DNA of 64,000 bases from Mastigocoleus sp. MO_188.B34. GTDB lineage: Bacteria > Cyanobacteriota > Cyanobacteriia > Cyanobacteriales > Nostocaceae. The DNA is taken from positions 1-64,000 of the forward strand of contig NZ_JASJDK010000011.1 of NCBI RefSeq assembly GCF_030065675.1, read 5' to 3'. The position numbers and the translations under genes are program-made. Shown here piece after piece: positions 17,108 to 27,128 of the stretch (position 1 is its first letter; each line of letters begins with the position of its first letter). The notes under the pieces were generated by a model. The model searched no databases. It saw nothing but the letters and a program-made list of their open reading frames with translations, and was not told where the DNA came from.

Positions 17108-18391
17108 ATGAATATTACTCACCAGGAAAATACAGTTTTAGTAGTTGATGATACCCGTACAAATCTTCAAGTACTGTTTGATTTACTAAGCCAACAGGGC
17201 TACCGGGTAGCGATCGCCAAAAATGGGGAAGCTGCTTTGGAACGCTTAGAATTCTATCTACCCCAACTGATTTTACTGGACGTGATGATGCCGGGAATAG
17301 ACGGATTTGAAACTTGCAAAAAGATGAAGGCAAATCCCAGGACCTCTAATATACCCGTTATTTTTATGACTGCCCTTTCTGACTCTGTGGATAAAGTTAA
17401 AGGCCTGAGCCTTGGTGCAGTGGATTATATTACCAAACCCATCCAGCATGAAGAAGTATTAGCACGTATCCAGATTCACCTGCAATTACGAAATGTAAAG
17501 GCTTTAGAAAGTATGGTCGCTAAACGCACAGCCGAGCTAACTCAGGCTTTAGAAAACCTCAAACGTGCTCAAGTCCAACTGGTGCAGAGCGAAAAAATGT
17601 CTTCCCTCGGTCAACTTGTTGCTGGAGTTGCCCATGAAATTAACAACCCAGTAAATTTTATTCATGGCAACCTCAATCACGTTGAAGAATACACCATGGG
17701 TCTATTAGAGTTAGTGCAACTTTACCAAAAGCATTATCCCGAACCCCCTGAAGAAGTTCAAGATTACGCAGAAGAATTAGAGTTAGAATTTTTAGAAGAA
17801 GATTTGGAGAAGATGCTCGCTTCGATAAAAATGGGTAGCAATCGAATCCGTCAAATAGTTCTTTCCCTGAGGAATTTCTCCCGTCTAGACGAGGCAGAAC
17901 ACAAACCAGTAGATTTACATGAAGGAATCGAAAGTACCCTGCTAATTTTACAACATCGCCTCAAGGCCAATTCCGAGCATCCTGCCATTGAGGTGATTCG
18001 GGAATATGGAGAACTACCTTTGGTAGAGTGCTATCCCAGCAAATTGAACCAGGTATTTATGAATATTCTGGCAAATGCGATTGATGTTTTGCAAGAGTCA
18101 AATGGAAAAGAAAATGCCAAACTCCAGATTACGATTAGCACCGACCAATTACCTAATCAATGGGTAGTAATTCGTATCGCTGATAATGGAAAAGGTATCC
18201 CCAATCAAATAGCTTCTAAAATCTTCGATCCTTTCCTCACTACTAAACCCATTGGTAAAGGTACTGGATTAGGTTTATCAATTAGCCATCAAATCGTCAC
18301 TGAGCACCATGGTGGCAAAATTAACTGTTATTCTACTCCAGGTCAGGGAACAGAATTTATAATTCAAATTCCCTCTAAAAGTATTTGTTAA
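17108..18391 (+). CDS. Response regulator-histidine kinase (REC-HisKA-HATPase)
   Basis: A soluble 427-residue protein. Residues 8-125 form a receiver domain with 'VLVVDDTRTN', acceptor Asp58 in 'LLDVMMPGIDG' and a 'TKP' lysine. A coiled coil (140-165) leads to a kinase core with His176 in '[16 protein letters not shown]'. The dimerisation domain has a cyanobacterial insertion, 'YPEPPEEVQDYAEELELEF', before 'NFSRLDEAEHKPVDLHEG'. ATP-binding motifs include 'ILANAIDVL', 'DNGKGIP' and '[13 protein letters not shown]'. The same insertion occurs in the kinase at 30803. The layout suits a phosphorelay partner that takes phosphate from the upstream hybrid kinase. No output domain is present. Confidence 0.9.
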   Translation: MNITHQENTVLVVDDTRTNLQVLFDLLSQQGYRVAIAKNGEAALERLEFYLPQLILLDVMMPGIDGFETCKKMKANPRTSNIPVIFMTALSDSVDKVKGLSLGAVDYITKPIQHEEVLARIQIHLQLRNVKALESMVAKRTAELTQALENLKRAQVQLVQSEKMSSLGQLVAGVAHEINNPVNFIHGNLNHVEEYTMGLLELVQLYQKHYPEPPEEVQDYAEELELEFLEEDLEKMLASIKMGSNRIRQIVLSLRNFSRLDEAEHKPVDLHEGIESTLLILQHRLKANSEHPAIEVIREYGELPLVECYPSKLNQVFMNILANAIDVLQESNGKENAKLQITISTDQLPNQWVVIRIADNGKGIPNQIASKIFDPFLTTKPIGKGTGLGLSISHQIVTEHHGGKINCYSTPGQGTEFIIQIPSKSIC

Positions 18392-18518
18392 TTGAGATTT
18401 TCAAGCCGTTTTCTCCGCAAATTCTATATGAGTTCAATGGTAACGTTATTAATAAGTTGATGATTGATAAGAAAACTTGCCTTTACTAAATCATGGGATA
18501 ATTTTACGGGGGATTAAT

Positions 18519-18764
18519 TTAAACCGTAAAATCAACTTCAACAATCAAATCATTGTAGTAATTATCACTACCATTGGGTAAATCTTCGAAACCAAAGGTA
18601 TTGTCTGAGAGCAAGCGAATATGGTCATTACCATCAATCAGTGTTTGCTCCAAGGTATGGGAAGTGAAGAAGGCAGAAGGGAGTAATATGGTAGGGGTTT
18701 CATAAAAATAAGGAGTTTCCGCAAAAAGTGCAAAAATATCACTGGAGTAAAGTTTCTTTTTGCT
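18519..18764 (-). pseudogene. DUF4114 domain, 3' gene remnant
   Basis: The frame reads 'KLYSSDIFALFAETPYFYET' and later 'DHIRLLSDNTFGFEDLPNG' and 'NYYNDLIVEVDFTV' before a TAA. The second half is the end of a DUF4114 domain, whose usual form is RLLGDNTFGFEDLPGGGDNDFND. No start codon is available and a TAG closes the frame upstream (18765-18767). DUF4114 proteins are usually long calcium-binding-type secreted proteins, so only the last ~80 codons are left. An intact DUF4114 gene lies at 27222 beyond the fermentation cluster. Confidence 0.65.
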
Positions 18765-18858
18765 CTAATTCTTATTACGTAGTATCTTGTGGTGGGTTGC
18801 CAATCGACGTTTTAAAGAAATATATCCAAAATCAAGATAGACCCTGAAGCGCTATTAT

Positions 18859-18888
18859 TCCCCATCCCGCTATTGTTGGGAATGGGGA
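18859..18888. terminator. Hairpin near 3' end of adhE
   Basis: TCCCCATCCC (18859-18868) can pair with GGGAATGGGGA (18878-18888) with one bulge. It lies about 70 bases past the adhE stop. There is no T-run on either side, so it could be an RNA-stabilising hairpin rather than a classical terminator. Confidence 0.4.
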
Positions 18889-18957
18889 CTGTCACCCAAT
18901 ACCTTCAAGTTAGAAGTTCAATAGTTATCTTTATAAGGGGAGTTCATAATTTTCAAC

Positions 18958-21648
18958 TCATACTTTTTCAAGTTGCAAATCCCCCAATTCATCGTCATGA
19001 TAAAAAGCTGCGTCGATACGACAACCGCAATAAGCTAAAACATACAATTCTTTCAAATCGTTAATTAATGGATAGCGAGGATTTGCTCCCGTACATTGGT
19101 CATCAAATGCTTGTTCTGCCATTTTTTCCAAGCTATTGTAGAAAGTCTTATCGTCAGAACCCAATGTCTCTTTAATGGTCAGAGGAATATCAATTTGGTG
19201 TTTAAGATTTTCTACGTTTTCCACCAGTTTTTCCACTTTCTCATCCAGGGTATTTCCACCCAATTGAAGAAAATCTGCAATTTGTGCATAACGTTTCTTT
19301 GCATGGGGATATTTATATTGTGGAAAAATCGCCTGTTTAAAAGGAACATCGGTAGCATTATAACGAATTACATGGGAAATCATCAGTGCATTTGCTAACC
19401 CATGGGGAACATGAAAAGTTGCTCCTAATTTATGAGCCATGGAGTGACAAACTCCTAAAAAGGCATTAGCAAATGCCATTCCGGCTATTGTTGCTGCATA
19501 GTGAACTTTTTCCCGTGCTTCAGGATCGTTACTACCATTGTTATAAGCTCTTGGTAAATATTTAAACAATAAATCTATTGCTTGTAATGCTAATCCATCT
19601 GTAAACTCAGTCGCCATTACCGAAACATAAGCTTCCAATGCATGGGTTAAAGCATCAATTCCACCATATGCGGTTAACTTTTTCGGCATATTTAAGACCA
19701 ATCCTGGGTCTACAATTGCCATGTTTGGTGTGAGCGAATAGTCTGCTAAAGGATATTTAACTCCTACTTTTTCATCGGTAACAACTGCAAATGGTGTGAC
19801 CTCCGAACCTGTACCGGAAGTTGTGGGAATCGCCACTAACATGGCTTTTTGTCCCAATTGAGGTAATTCATATACCCGTTTGCGAATATCCATAAATCGC
19901 ATTGCTAAGCCTGCAAATTCCACGTCGGGATGCTCGTACATTAACCACATTACTTTTGCTGCATCCATGGGTGAACCGCCACCAATTGCAATGATCGCAT
20001 CTGGTTGATAATTCCTTAATAACCTTAAACCTTGTTCAACATTCGATAAAGTTGGATCCGGTTCTACGTCGTGGAATACATCATATTTAATTCCAATCTC
20101 ATCCAAAGCTTGGGTAACGCGATCGACAACTCCTAAGTTAAATAGACCTTTATCTGTAACGATAAATGCCCGTTTTTTACCTATTAAATCTCGCAAAGCT
20201 ACGGGTAAACAACCATATTTAAAATAGACTTTTGGTGGAATACGGAACCACAGCATATTTTCCCGACGCTGGGATACTGTTTTAATATTAAGTAAGTGAT
20301 AGGGTGCAACATTATCAGATATGGTATTACCACCCCAACTTCCACAACCCAAAGTTAAGGATGGGTCTAATTTGAAATTATATAGATCCCCAATTGCACC
20401 TTGGGAAGATGGTGTATTGATCAGAACTCGCGAAGTTTTTACACCATTCTCAAAATAAGCAATATCATCGAGGTTGGCGGGATCGGTATATAAAACAGCA
20501 GTATGTCCGGGACCACCAAATTCAATCAAATTTTCGGCTTTCGTAACCGCTTCCTGGAAATTTTTGGCCCGATACATGGCTAAAATCGGCGATAATTTCT
20601 CATAGGAAAAAGCCTCGGTTGCGCCAATTTCTTCTACTTCAGCGATCAAAGTTTTGTAGCTACTTGGTAACGGACAATAACTATCTTCTCCACATCCAGA
20701 AACTTCCTGTTTGAGCTGAATATCAGCAAGTTTTGCTATTGTTCCCACCGACTGTCCGACAATTGCTGGATTCAATCTCCCATCTTTCAATATCAAGCTA
20801 CCGATTTGATTTTTTTCCTCATCATTAAGAAAATATGCACCGCGACAAATAAATTCCTGTTTAACTTTTTCGTAGATTTCATCAACAACAACTACAGATT
20901 GTTCCGAAGCACAAATCATCCCATTATCAAAGGTTTTACTCAGCAAAATTGAGCTAACAGCAGTTTTAATATCTGCTGAAACATCAATTACTGCAGGAGT
21001 ATTACCCGCACCTACACCTAAAGACGGATTTCCCGAAGAATAAGCAGCACGTACCATTCCTGGTCCACCAGTTGCTAAAATTAATGTGATTTCTTGATGC
21101 TGCATTAATGCTTTGGATAGTTCGATACTTGGTTTATCAATCCAACCGACAATACCTTCGGGAGCACCAGCAGAAATTGCTGCTTCGAGAATAATTTTTG
21201 CTGTCTCAATCGTACATTTTTTTGCCTTGGGATGGGGGGAAAGAATTATTCCATTACGAGTTTTGAGGGCGATTAATGTTTTAAAAATAGTCGTAGAGGT
21301 AGGGTTCGTAACGGGAACTATCCCAGCAATAATTCCCACAGGCGCAGCTATTTTCTGAATTCCAAAAGCTTTATCCTCTTCAATAACACCGCAGGTTTTT
21401 TGGGATTTATACTTGTTATAGATATATTCAGAAGCAAAGTGATTTTTGATTACTTTATCTTCAACAATACCCATACCTGTGTCCGAAACAGCCAGTTTCG
21501 CTAAAGGTATTCTTTGATTATTAGCTGCTAAGGCTGCTTGTTTGAAAATCAAATCAACTTTTTCTTGAGAGTAGCTAGCATATTTTTCTTGTGCTTTTTT
21601 GACCTTCTGTACGAGCAATTCTAATTCTTGAATGTTTGTAACTCGCAT
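18958..21648 (-). CDS. adhE: Bifunctional acetaldehyde-CoA/alcohol dehydrogenase
   Basis: A fermentation enzyme that reduces acetyl-CoA to acetaldehyde and then ethanol, regenerating two NAD+. The N-terminal half (~1-440) is the acylating aldehyde dehydrogenase, with 'GMGIVEDKVIKNHFASEYIY', 'GVGAGNTP' and the catalytic Cys in 'DNGMICASEQSVVV'. The C-terminal half is an iron-dependent alcohol dehydrogenase with 'GGGSPMDAAKVMW', 'TTSGTGSEVTPFAV' and the metal-binding 'CHSMAHKLGATFHVPHGLAN'. Starting at the ATG at 21648 ('MRVTNIQELE') places the Cys at 246, the same as in E. coli AdhE; an ATG at 21660 is an alternative. Last gene of the pflB-pfkA-pflA-adhE series, 106 bases after pflA. The full length argues for function. 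Confidence 0.95.
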   Translation of the reverse strand: MRVTNIQELELLVQKVKKAQEKYASYSQEKVDLIFKQAALAANNQRIPLAKLAVSDTGMGIVEDKVIKNHFASEYIYNKYKSQKTCGVIEEDKAFGIQKIAAPVGIIAGIVPVTNPTSTTIFKTLIALKTRNGIILSPHPKAKKCTIETAKIILEAAISAGAPEGIVGWIDKPSIELSKALMQHQEITLILATGGPGMVRAAYSSGNPSLGVGAGNTPAVIDVSADIKTAVSSILLSKTFDNGMICASEQSVVVVDEIYEKVKQEFICRGAYFLNDEEKNQIGSLILKDGRLNPAIVGQSVGTIAKLADIQLKQEVSGCGEDSYCPLPSSYKTLIAEVEEIGATEAFSYEKLSPILAMYRAKNFQEAVTKAENLIEFGGPGHTAVLYTDPANLDDIAYFENGVKTSRVLINTPSSQGAIGDLYNFKLDPSLTLGCGSWGGNTISDNVAPYHLLNIKTVSQRRENMLWFRIPPKVYFKYGCLPVALRDLIGKKRAFIVTDKGLFNLGVVDRVTQALDEIGIKYDVFHDVEPDPTLSNVEQGLRLLRNYQPDAIIAIGGGSPMDAAKVMWLMYEHPDVEFAGLAMRFMDIRKRVYELPQLGQKAMLVAIPTTSGTGSEVTPFAVVTDEKVGVKYPLADYSLTPNMAIVDPGLVLNMPKKLTAYGGIDALTHALEAYVSVMATEFTDGLALQAIDLLFKYLPRAYNNGSNDPEAREKVHYAATIAGMAFANAFLGVCHSMAHKLGATFHVPHGLANALMISHVIRYNATDVPFKQAIFPQYKYPHAKKRYAQIADFLQLGGNTLDEKVEKLVENVENLKHQIDIPLTIKETLGSDDKTFYNSLEKMAEQAFDDQCTGANPRYPLINDLKELYVLAYCGCRIDAAFYHDDELGDLQLEKV

Positions 21649-21754
21649 AATTTCTTTCATAATTTCTACTACCATATATTGCATATTGAAATGATACGAA
21701 GTATCATGTAGAGCTTCGCACATTCAAAGTTTAAATCAACTATAAATTTCCAGT

Positions 21755-22516
21755 TTAAAGTACCCTCAAACCCTTGTTACGGAAAATAGTTAATGCTTTT
21801 TCTATCTCTTCTGAGGTAGGAGTTGGAGTTTCTTTGAGCTCATATTCGTAACCTAGTTCTTCCCATTTATATTCACCCATCTTATGAAATGGTAAAACTT
21901 CAACCCTTTCAACATTATTCAGAGTAGAAATAAAATCAGCTAACATAGATATGTTGTTTGGGTCGTCAGTTAAACCAGGTACTAATACAAATCGAATCCA
22001 GGTTGGTTTATTGATTTCACTTAAGTATTTAGCAAGATTGAGTGTTGGTTCAATATCAACACTTGTGACTTTCCTATAAATAGCAGGATCGAATGATTTA
22101 ATATCAAGTAGTACTAAATCTACAAATTCTAATACAGATTTTGCTGTTTCTAACTTGCAAAATCCAGATGTATCTAAAGCTGTATGTATTCCCAATTCTT
22201 GACAACGTCGAAAAATCTCTCTGACAAACTCCGGTTGAAATAAAGGTTCGCCACCACAAGCCGTTACACCTCCACCTGAAGCTTTCATATAGGAAGCATA
22301 CTTCTGAATTTCTGTAATTAATTCATCAACTGTTACCTGTTTCCCATTTTCTAGATAGCGACAGTCAGGATTACTGCAGTATAGACAACGTAGAGGACAG
22401 CCAGTAGTAAAAATAACAAAGCGAATTCCGGGACCATCAACTGTTCCGCAGGTTTCCACAGAGTGGATATAACCTGATGTGTTTGTGACTGATGTAGTAA
22501 TTTGAGATCTACCCAT
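21755..22516 (-). CDS. pflA: Pyruvate formate-lyase activating enzyme
   Basis: A 253-residue radical-SAM protein that creates the glycyl radical in pyruvate formate-lyase. The iron-sulfur motif CxxxCxxC is at Cys40, Cys44 and Cys47 ('GCPLRCLYC'). 'VETCGTVDGPGIRFVIF' precedes it and 'GGGVTACGGEPLFQPEFV' follows, as in PflA; 'LLDIKSFDP' and 'WIRFVLVPGLTDD' are also family-typical. The length is normal and there is no extra ferredoxin domain, which marks it as the PflA class rather than glycerol-dehydratase type activases. It lies between pfkA (390-bp gap upstream with a nested inverted repeat) and adhE, and its substrate pflB is in the same cluster. Confidence 0.94.
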   Translation of the reverse strand: MGRSQITTSVTNTSGYIHSVETCGTVDGPGIRFVIFTTGCPLRCLYCSNPDCRYLENGKQVTVDELITEIQKYASYMKASGGGVTACGGEPLFQPEFVREIFRRCQELGIHTALDTSGFCKLETAKSVLEFVDLVLLDIKSFDPAIYRKVTSVDIEPTLNLAKYLSEINKPTWIRFVLVPGLTDDPNNISMLADFISTLNNVERVEVLPFHKMGEYKWEELGYEYELKETPTPTSEEIEKALTIFRNKGLRVL

Positions 22517-22789
22517 AGTGCAGAGGAAATTTTACTTTTATATTCGCTTCACTGTGAGTTATAGGATAATAATCTGAGAAAACTGTGAAAAGAATTGAAA
22601 ATATACCAAATTTTACTTCTCCATCCTTGTTTACTCTAAGATATTCGCAGATAATTACGTATTCATCAGAAAATCTATCGATTATTAATTGAAGACAGAT
22701 TTTATTACTGTACGAAAGTATAAATATTATTTTACAAGTTGGAACAGCATAATAATAAAGTATATTCCCAATTTGTGTAAATCCAAACC

Positions 22790-22880
22790 ATAGACTGGAG
22801 GTGAATTATAAATATATTGTTAAGTATTTACCCTTAAATACTAAATCGATGTAGTCATAAATAATTTACTCCAGTCCTAT
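22790..22880 (-). promoter_or_regulatory. Nested inverted repeat between pfkA and pflA
   Basis: Outer arms at 22790-22808 and 22862-22880 are complementary apart from small offsets (shared ACTGGAG/CTCCAGT core and ATTA/TAAT flanks). Inside is a perfect hairpin, AGTATTTA (22823-22830), loop CCCT, TAAATACT (22835-22842). The element lies just past the pfkA stop, within the 390-bp gap before pflA. It could protect the pfkA RNA end, attenuate pflA transcription, or be a small mobile palindrome. There is no clear T-run for a terminator. The remainder of the gap (22517-22789) has no gene and probably holds the pflA promoter or leader. Confidence 0.55.
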
Positions 22881-22906
22881 AATCCTAGTTTATTGATACA
22901 ACTAAT

Positions 22907-23977
22907 TTATCGTTCATTTCCTATATAAATACCCAAAGCACTTGCGGTTTCAACTAAGTAGTGATTCTTAGCTACATGCAATGGACTTTGAGCCAAAACA
23001 TCATTTAAAGCAACAGACTTCACTTGACCGTTTTGCCAAGCTACCATTTTGCCACTTTCCCCAGCAGCAATCAAATCCACAGCAGCTTTACCAAATGCTG
23101 TTGCAACCAAGCGGTCTAAAGCTGTAGGTATTCCCCCACGTTGGATATGTCCTAATACAGAAACACGAATATCAAGTTTATTGTGGCTGCAATTACGTAT
23201 TTCATCTGCTATGTACTGTGCCATACCACAGCTAGGAGTTTGACATGATTTATATAAAGATGAATCATCGGCGACATTTGCTCCTTCTGCAACCACAACA
23301 ATAGCAAATCTTCGTTCCCATTTCTCGCGTAATTCTGCAAGATGTTGGCATATTCCCTTAATAGAATAGGGAATTTCGGGAATCAAAATTACATCTGCTC
23401 CACCAGCGATCCCCGAACACAAAGCTAAGTGTCCAGCACTCCGTCCCATTACTTCCACAATCATGACTCGGTCGTGACTAGCTGCAGTGAATGTGAGACG
23501 ATTTAATGAATCGACAATTGTATTGATAGCAGTATCAAATCCGACGACCCTATCTGTTAAAGCTACATCATTATCGATGGTTTTGGGGATCGCAATAAAT
23601 TGCCAATTTCCAATAAGCTGTAATTTATTCAATATTGCTAAACTTCCATCTCCACCAATACCAATTAATGCATCAAGTTCTAAATCTCGATAAGCACAAA
23701 TAAGTTCATCAATTTGATTTAAGGTATCTCCTTTATTGATACTTCCGAGAATTGTCCCACCCATGTTTAACAATGGGTCGATTCCACGCAGGTCAAAACT
23801 GTGGAGTGATAGTGGGATAGTTTTTCTTTCTAATAAACCCTTTGTTGCGTAGGGGATACCCAATACTTTCCAATCATATGTCAATATTGCATGACTTACA
23901 ACTGCTCGAATTACGGTATTCAATCCCGGACAATCTCCTCCACTTGTCAGAATACCTAGTCTTTTTTGTGCTTTCAT
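22907..23977 (-). CDS. pfkA: 6-phosphofructokinase
   Basis: A 356-residue glycolytic kinase that phosphorylates fructose 6-phosphate. Motifs are 'ILTSGGDCPGLNTVIR' (GGD at 13-15), 'GIGGDGSL' (109-112) and 'PKTIDNDVALTDRVVGFDTA' with the catalytic Asp135, followed by 'MGRSAGHLAL'. Gly at the GGDG position predicts ATP use, since PPi enzymes have Asp there, but the Lys in PKTIDND is the residue typical of PPi enzymes. This Gly/Lys combination marks the mixed 'group III' clade. Its place between pflB and pflA ties glycolytic flux to fermentation. Whether ATP or PPi is used should be tested. Confidence 0.92.
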   Translation of the reverse strand: MKAQKRLGILTSGGDCPGLNTVIRAVVSHAILTYDWKVLGIPYATKGLLERKTIPLSLHSFDLRGIDPLLNMGGTILGSINKGDTLNQIDELICAYRDLELDALIGIGGDGSLAILNKLQLIGNWQFIAIPKTIDNDVALTDRVVGFDTAINTIVDSLNRLTFTAASHDRVMIVEVMGRSAGHLALCSGIAGGADVILIPEIPYSIKGICQHLAELREKWERRFAIVVVAEGANVADDSSLYKSCQTPSCGMAQYIADEIRNCSHNKLDIRVSVLGHIQRGGIPTALDRLVATAFGKAAVDLIAAGESGKMVAWQNGQVKSVALNDVLAQSPLHVAKNHYLVETASALGIYIGNER

Positions 23978-24044
23978 TATCTATATCAAAATAAAATATC
24001 TGGCTGGATCCATCTCAAATATCTGTTTATAGTCCTATAGTAAA

Positions 24045-24062
24045 GACGTACCGCGGTACGTC
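24045..24062. repeat. 18-bp perfect palindrome between pflB and pfkA
   Basis: GACGTACCGCGGTACGTC is a perfect palindrome 15 bases past the pflB stop. It is a known style of dispersed cyanobacterial repeat: the same GACGT/ACGTCTCTAC arm is found in the nested palindrome at 56444-56496. In the transcript it would fold into a strong hairpin between pflB and pfkA and could stabilise the pflB message. Confidence 0.7.
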
Positions 24063-24077
24063 TCTACATCTATTTAT

Positions 24078-26303
24078 CTACATTCTTTCGTGGAATGTCC
24101 GCTTCACAACATCAAGTTGTTGTTCCCGCGTTAGTTTTATAAAATTGACCGCATAACCGGAAACTCTGATTGTCAACTGCGGATATTCTTCGGGATGTTC
24201 CATCGCATCTAATAACATTTCCCGATTTAGGACATTAACATTAATATGATGTCCGCCATCATGGAAGTAACCGTCAAGCATTCCTACTAAATTGTTGATC
24301 CTATCTTCTGGAACTTTACCCAGTGCGGTAGGAACAATTGAGAAGGTATTAGATATACCATCTTGAGAGTATTCGTAGGGAAGTTTAGCCACCGATTCAA
24401 GAGAAGCGATCGCGCCTTTAGTATCTCTTCCATGCATGGGATTAGCACCTGGAGCAAAGGGTTCCCCAGCTTTTCTTCCGTCTGGAGTACTACCTGTTTT
24501 CTTACCGTAAACTACATTAGAAGTAATGGTTAATATTGATTGAGTTGGTAAAGCATTACGATAGGTTTTATGCTGCCGCAGTTTCTTCATAAAGTTGGTA
24601 ATTAAACCACCAGCAATATCATCAGCCCGGTCATCATTATTTCCATATTTAGGAAAATCACCCTCTATCTGATAATCTATAGCCAATCCTTCCTCATCCC
24701 GTAAGACTTTCACTTTGGCATATTTAATCGCCGCTAGGGAATCTGCAACTACAGATAAACCAGCCATACCACAAGCCATTGTTCGGAAGACATCACGGTC
24801 ATGTAACGCCATCTCTATCCGTTCGTAACAATATTTATCATGCATGTAGTGGATGACATTAAGGGTATTGATGTAGGTTTTTGCTAACCAGTCTAACATC
24901 AAATCAAATCTGCTTATTACCTCTTCATAGTTAAGATAATCTGAAGTAATTGGCGCAAAAGCAGGTGCAACTTGGTCGCCAGATTTTTCATCTTTACCAC
25001 CGTTTATTGCATATAACAAACACTTAGCAAGATTAACCCGCGCACCAAAGAATTGCATTTGCTTACCAATTCGCATTCCAGAGACACAGCAAGCAATACC
25101 ATAATCATCACCCCAATAAGGACGCATCAAATCGTCATTCTCATACTGAATTGAACTAGTATTTATAGAAACGTTGGTACAGAATTGCTTGAATGGTTTT
25201 GGTAAGCGTTCCGACCACAATACAGTTAAATTAGGTTCTGGTGCAGCTCCTAAATTGTACAGAGTATTAAGAATGCGGAAGCTATTTTTAGTAACTAAAG
25301 TTCTACCATCTTCACCCATTCCACCAATACATTCTGTGACCCAGGTAGGATCTCCGGAGAATAATTGGTTGTATTCTGGAGTCCTTAAAAAACGTATCAT
25401 TCGCAACTTCATTACGAAGTGGTCGATCAACTCTTGTAATTGCTGTTCTGTTACTTTACCTTGTTGTAAATCCCGTTCGAAGTAAATATCTAAGAAGGTG
25501 GAAACCCTTCCCAAGGACATTGCAGCACCGTTTTGTTCTTTTACTGCTGCAAGATAACCAAAGTAAAGCCATTGTACTGCTTCTTGGGCGTTGCTAGCAG
25601 GGTAACTGATATCAAAGCCATAGCTAGCAGCCATCTTCTTAAATTCAAACAAGGCTTTTATTTGTTCATTAATCTCTTCTCGGAGTTGAATTATAGAAGA
25701 TTCCATTGTATCAACTTCCAGAGATGAGAGTTGTTCCTTTTTATCGTCAATTAAGCGATCGACACCGTATAAAGCTACTCGACGATAGTCACCAATAATT
25801 CGACCCCTACCGTAAGCATCAGGTAAGCCTGTAATAATACCGGAATGTCGTGCTAGACGCATTTCCCTGGTATAAGCATCAAAAACTCCGTCATTATGGC
25901 TTTTACGATATTTAGTAAAAATCTCTTCAGTCCTAGGACTAAGCTTATAGCCGTAAGCATCTAGGGATGACTTTACCACTCGAACGCCACCAAAAGGCAT
26001 AATTGCACGTTTGAGGGGTTTATCTGTTTGTAAACCTACAATTTGTTCCAGTTCGCGATCAATAAAGCCCGGTGCATGAGAAGTAATTGTGGAAACAACT
26101 TCCGTGTCAGCATCTAAAATCCCCTTGTCTCGCTCCGCTTTCATCAGATTCTTCACCTGACTCCACAGATTTTGAGTCTGTTCAGTTGCACCTGTTAAAA
26201 AAGACTCATCTCCCAAATAGGGGGTGTAGTTATTTTGGATAAAGTCACGCACATTGATTTCCTTCATCCATGTGCCAGGTTGAAACCCATGCCATTGTTT
26301 CAT
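24078..26303 (-). CDS. pflB: Formate C-acetyltransferase (pyruvate formate-lyase)
   Basis: A 741-residue glycyl-radical enzyme that converts pyruvate and CoA to acetyl-CoA and formate under anoxia. The catalytic pair Cys405-Cys406 is in '[13 protein letters not shown]', and the radical Gly716 is in '[12 protein letters not shown]', 26 residues from the C-terminus as usual. '[20 protein letters not shown]' and '[20 protein letters not shown]' confirm the PflB rather than the diol-dehydratase branch. The length equals that of typical PflB. It is the first gene of the cluster, and the 918-bp space upstream is shared with a divergent DUF4114 gene. The dedicated activase pflA is two genes downstream. 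Confidence 0.96.
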   Translation of the reverse strand: MKQWHGFQPGTWMKEINVRDFIQNNYTPYLGDESFLTGATEQTQNLWSQVKNLMKAERDKGILDADTEVVSTITSHAPGFIDRELEQIVGLQTDKPLKRAIMPFGGVRVVKSSLDAYGYKLSPRTEEIFTKYRKSHNDGVFDAYTREMRLARHSGIITGLPDAYGRGRIIGDYRRVALYGVDRLIDDKKEQLSSLEVDTMESSIIQLREEINEQIKALFEFKKMAASYGFDISYPASNAQEAVQWLYFGYLAAVKEQNGAAMSLGRVSTFLDIYFERDLQQGKVTEQQLQELIDHFVMKLRMIRFLRTPEYNQLFSGDPTWVTECIGGMGEDGRTLVTKNSFRILNTLYNLGAAPEPNLTVLWSERLPKPFKQFCTNVSINTSSIQYENDDLMRPYWGDDYGIACCVSGMRIGKQMQFFGARVNLAKCLLYAINGGKDEKSGDQVAPAFAPITSDYLNYEEVISRFDLMLDWLAKTYINTLNVIHYMHDKYCYERIEMALHDRDVFRTMACGMAGLSVVADSLAAIKYAKVKVLRDEEGLAIDYQIEGDFPKYGNNDDRADDIAGGLITNFMKKLRQHKTYRNALPTQSILTITSNVVYGKKTGSTPDGRKAGEPFAPGANPMHGRDTKGAIASLESVAKLPYEYSQDGISNTFSIVPTALGKVPEDRINNLVGMLDGYFHDGGHHINVNVLNREMLLDAMEHPEEYPQLTIRVSGYAVNFIKLTREQQLDVVKRTFHERM

Positions 26304-26563
26304 TTTCTTGACTCTCTAGCAGTATATATTTATTTAATTACCAGCAAAAAAGTAAAAATTATTGCACACTAATTTTCCGAGCGGGAATTCTAGATATTTA
26401 AAACTTTGAGGCAAAAAATACAAATGTGCAACCTAAAAAATCAGTAAACAAGTCAGCTTGCGAATAAAAATTATTTTGAATGCTTGTCCTGGATCGGATA
26501 TTTATCGCTTAAAAACTCCAACATTCTTCTACAATTCCGTTGTAAATAAAAAACATGAGGAAC

Positions 26564-26594
26564 TTGTGAGGTGATGTGACGCTTTCATTGTGAC
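26564..26594. promoter_or_regulatory. Cluster of TGTGA words upstream of pflB
   Basis: TGTGA occurs at 26565, 26575 and 26589, all in the same direction, and a TTCACC lies shortly after. These are half-sites of the CRP/FNR-type consensus TGTGA-N6-TCACA. They are about 260-290 bases upstream of pflB. No full-length site is formed, so this is only suggestive. Confidence 0.25.
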
Positions 26595-27128
26595 ACACTT
26601 CACCAGTTCCTGATTTTTTTGCTTGACTTTGCTGCTATCGTCCTTCCAAAAAAAATATTTGTGCGACCGACATCTTGTTAGATACTGCTCTAACTATGAA
26701 TAATTATTGAAATATACCAATTTTAATTTACTAATATTTAGTTTTCGTAGAACAAATATCAAAGCCAATATCCATAAAGCATGTATAGTCTGATGTAATA
26801 CGAAGTTGATTATTATTGATTTACTCTGAAGATAAAAAATGTATCCCAAAATACTTTTATCCCAAAAATATCTGCCATTAGCCTTCAAAGTTGATTTATT
26901 TTTGTAAAAACCGCGATTTATCTACTATTCAATGCTATTATCAATAATATAAATCTCTTCATTTTCCATAAAGATATCCAAGTCAACTAGTATTATTACT
27001 GGTTTAAAGAAAAATACTTGTGTTGTCTTTACCAATGTCAAAAAAAAGATTCAACAAGCCTGGGATAACTAAAAAATTAGTTCTCTATTGTTTCTATAAG
27101 CGATTTTTCAAATAATTGTGAGTTTTGC

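Noticed and set aside
26694-26888. 64-codon minus-strand frame in the pflB upstream region
   Set aside because: Hydrophobic and AT-driven, no ribosome site and no similarity that I can see.
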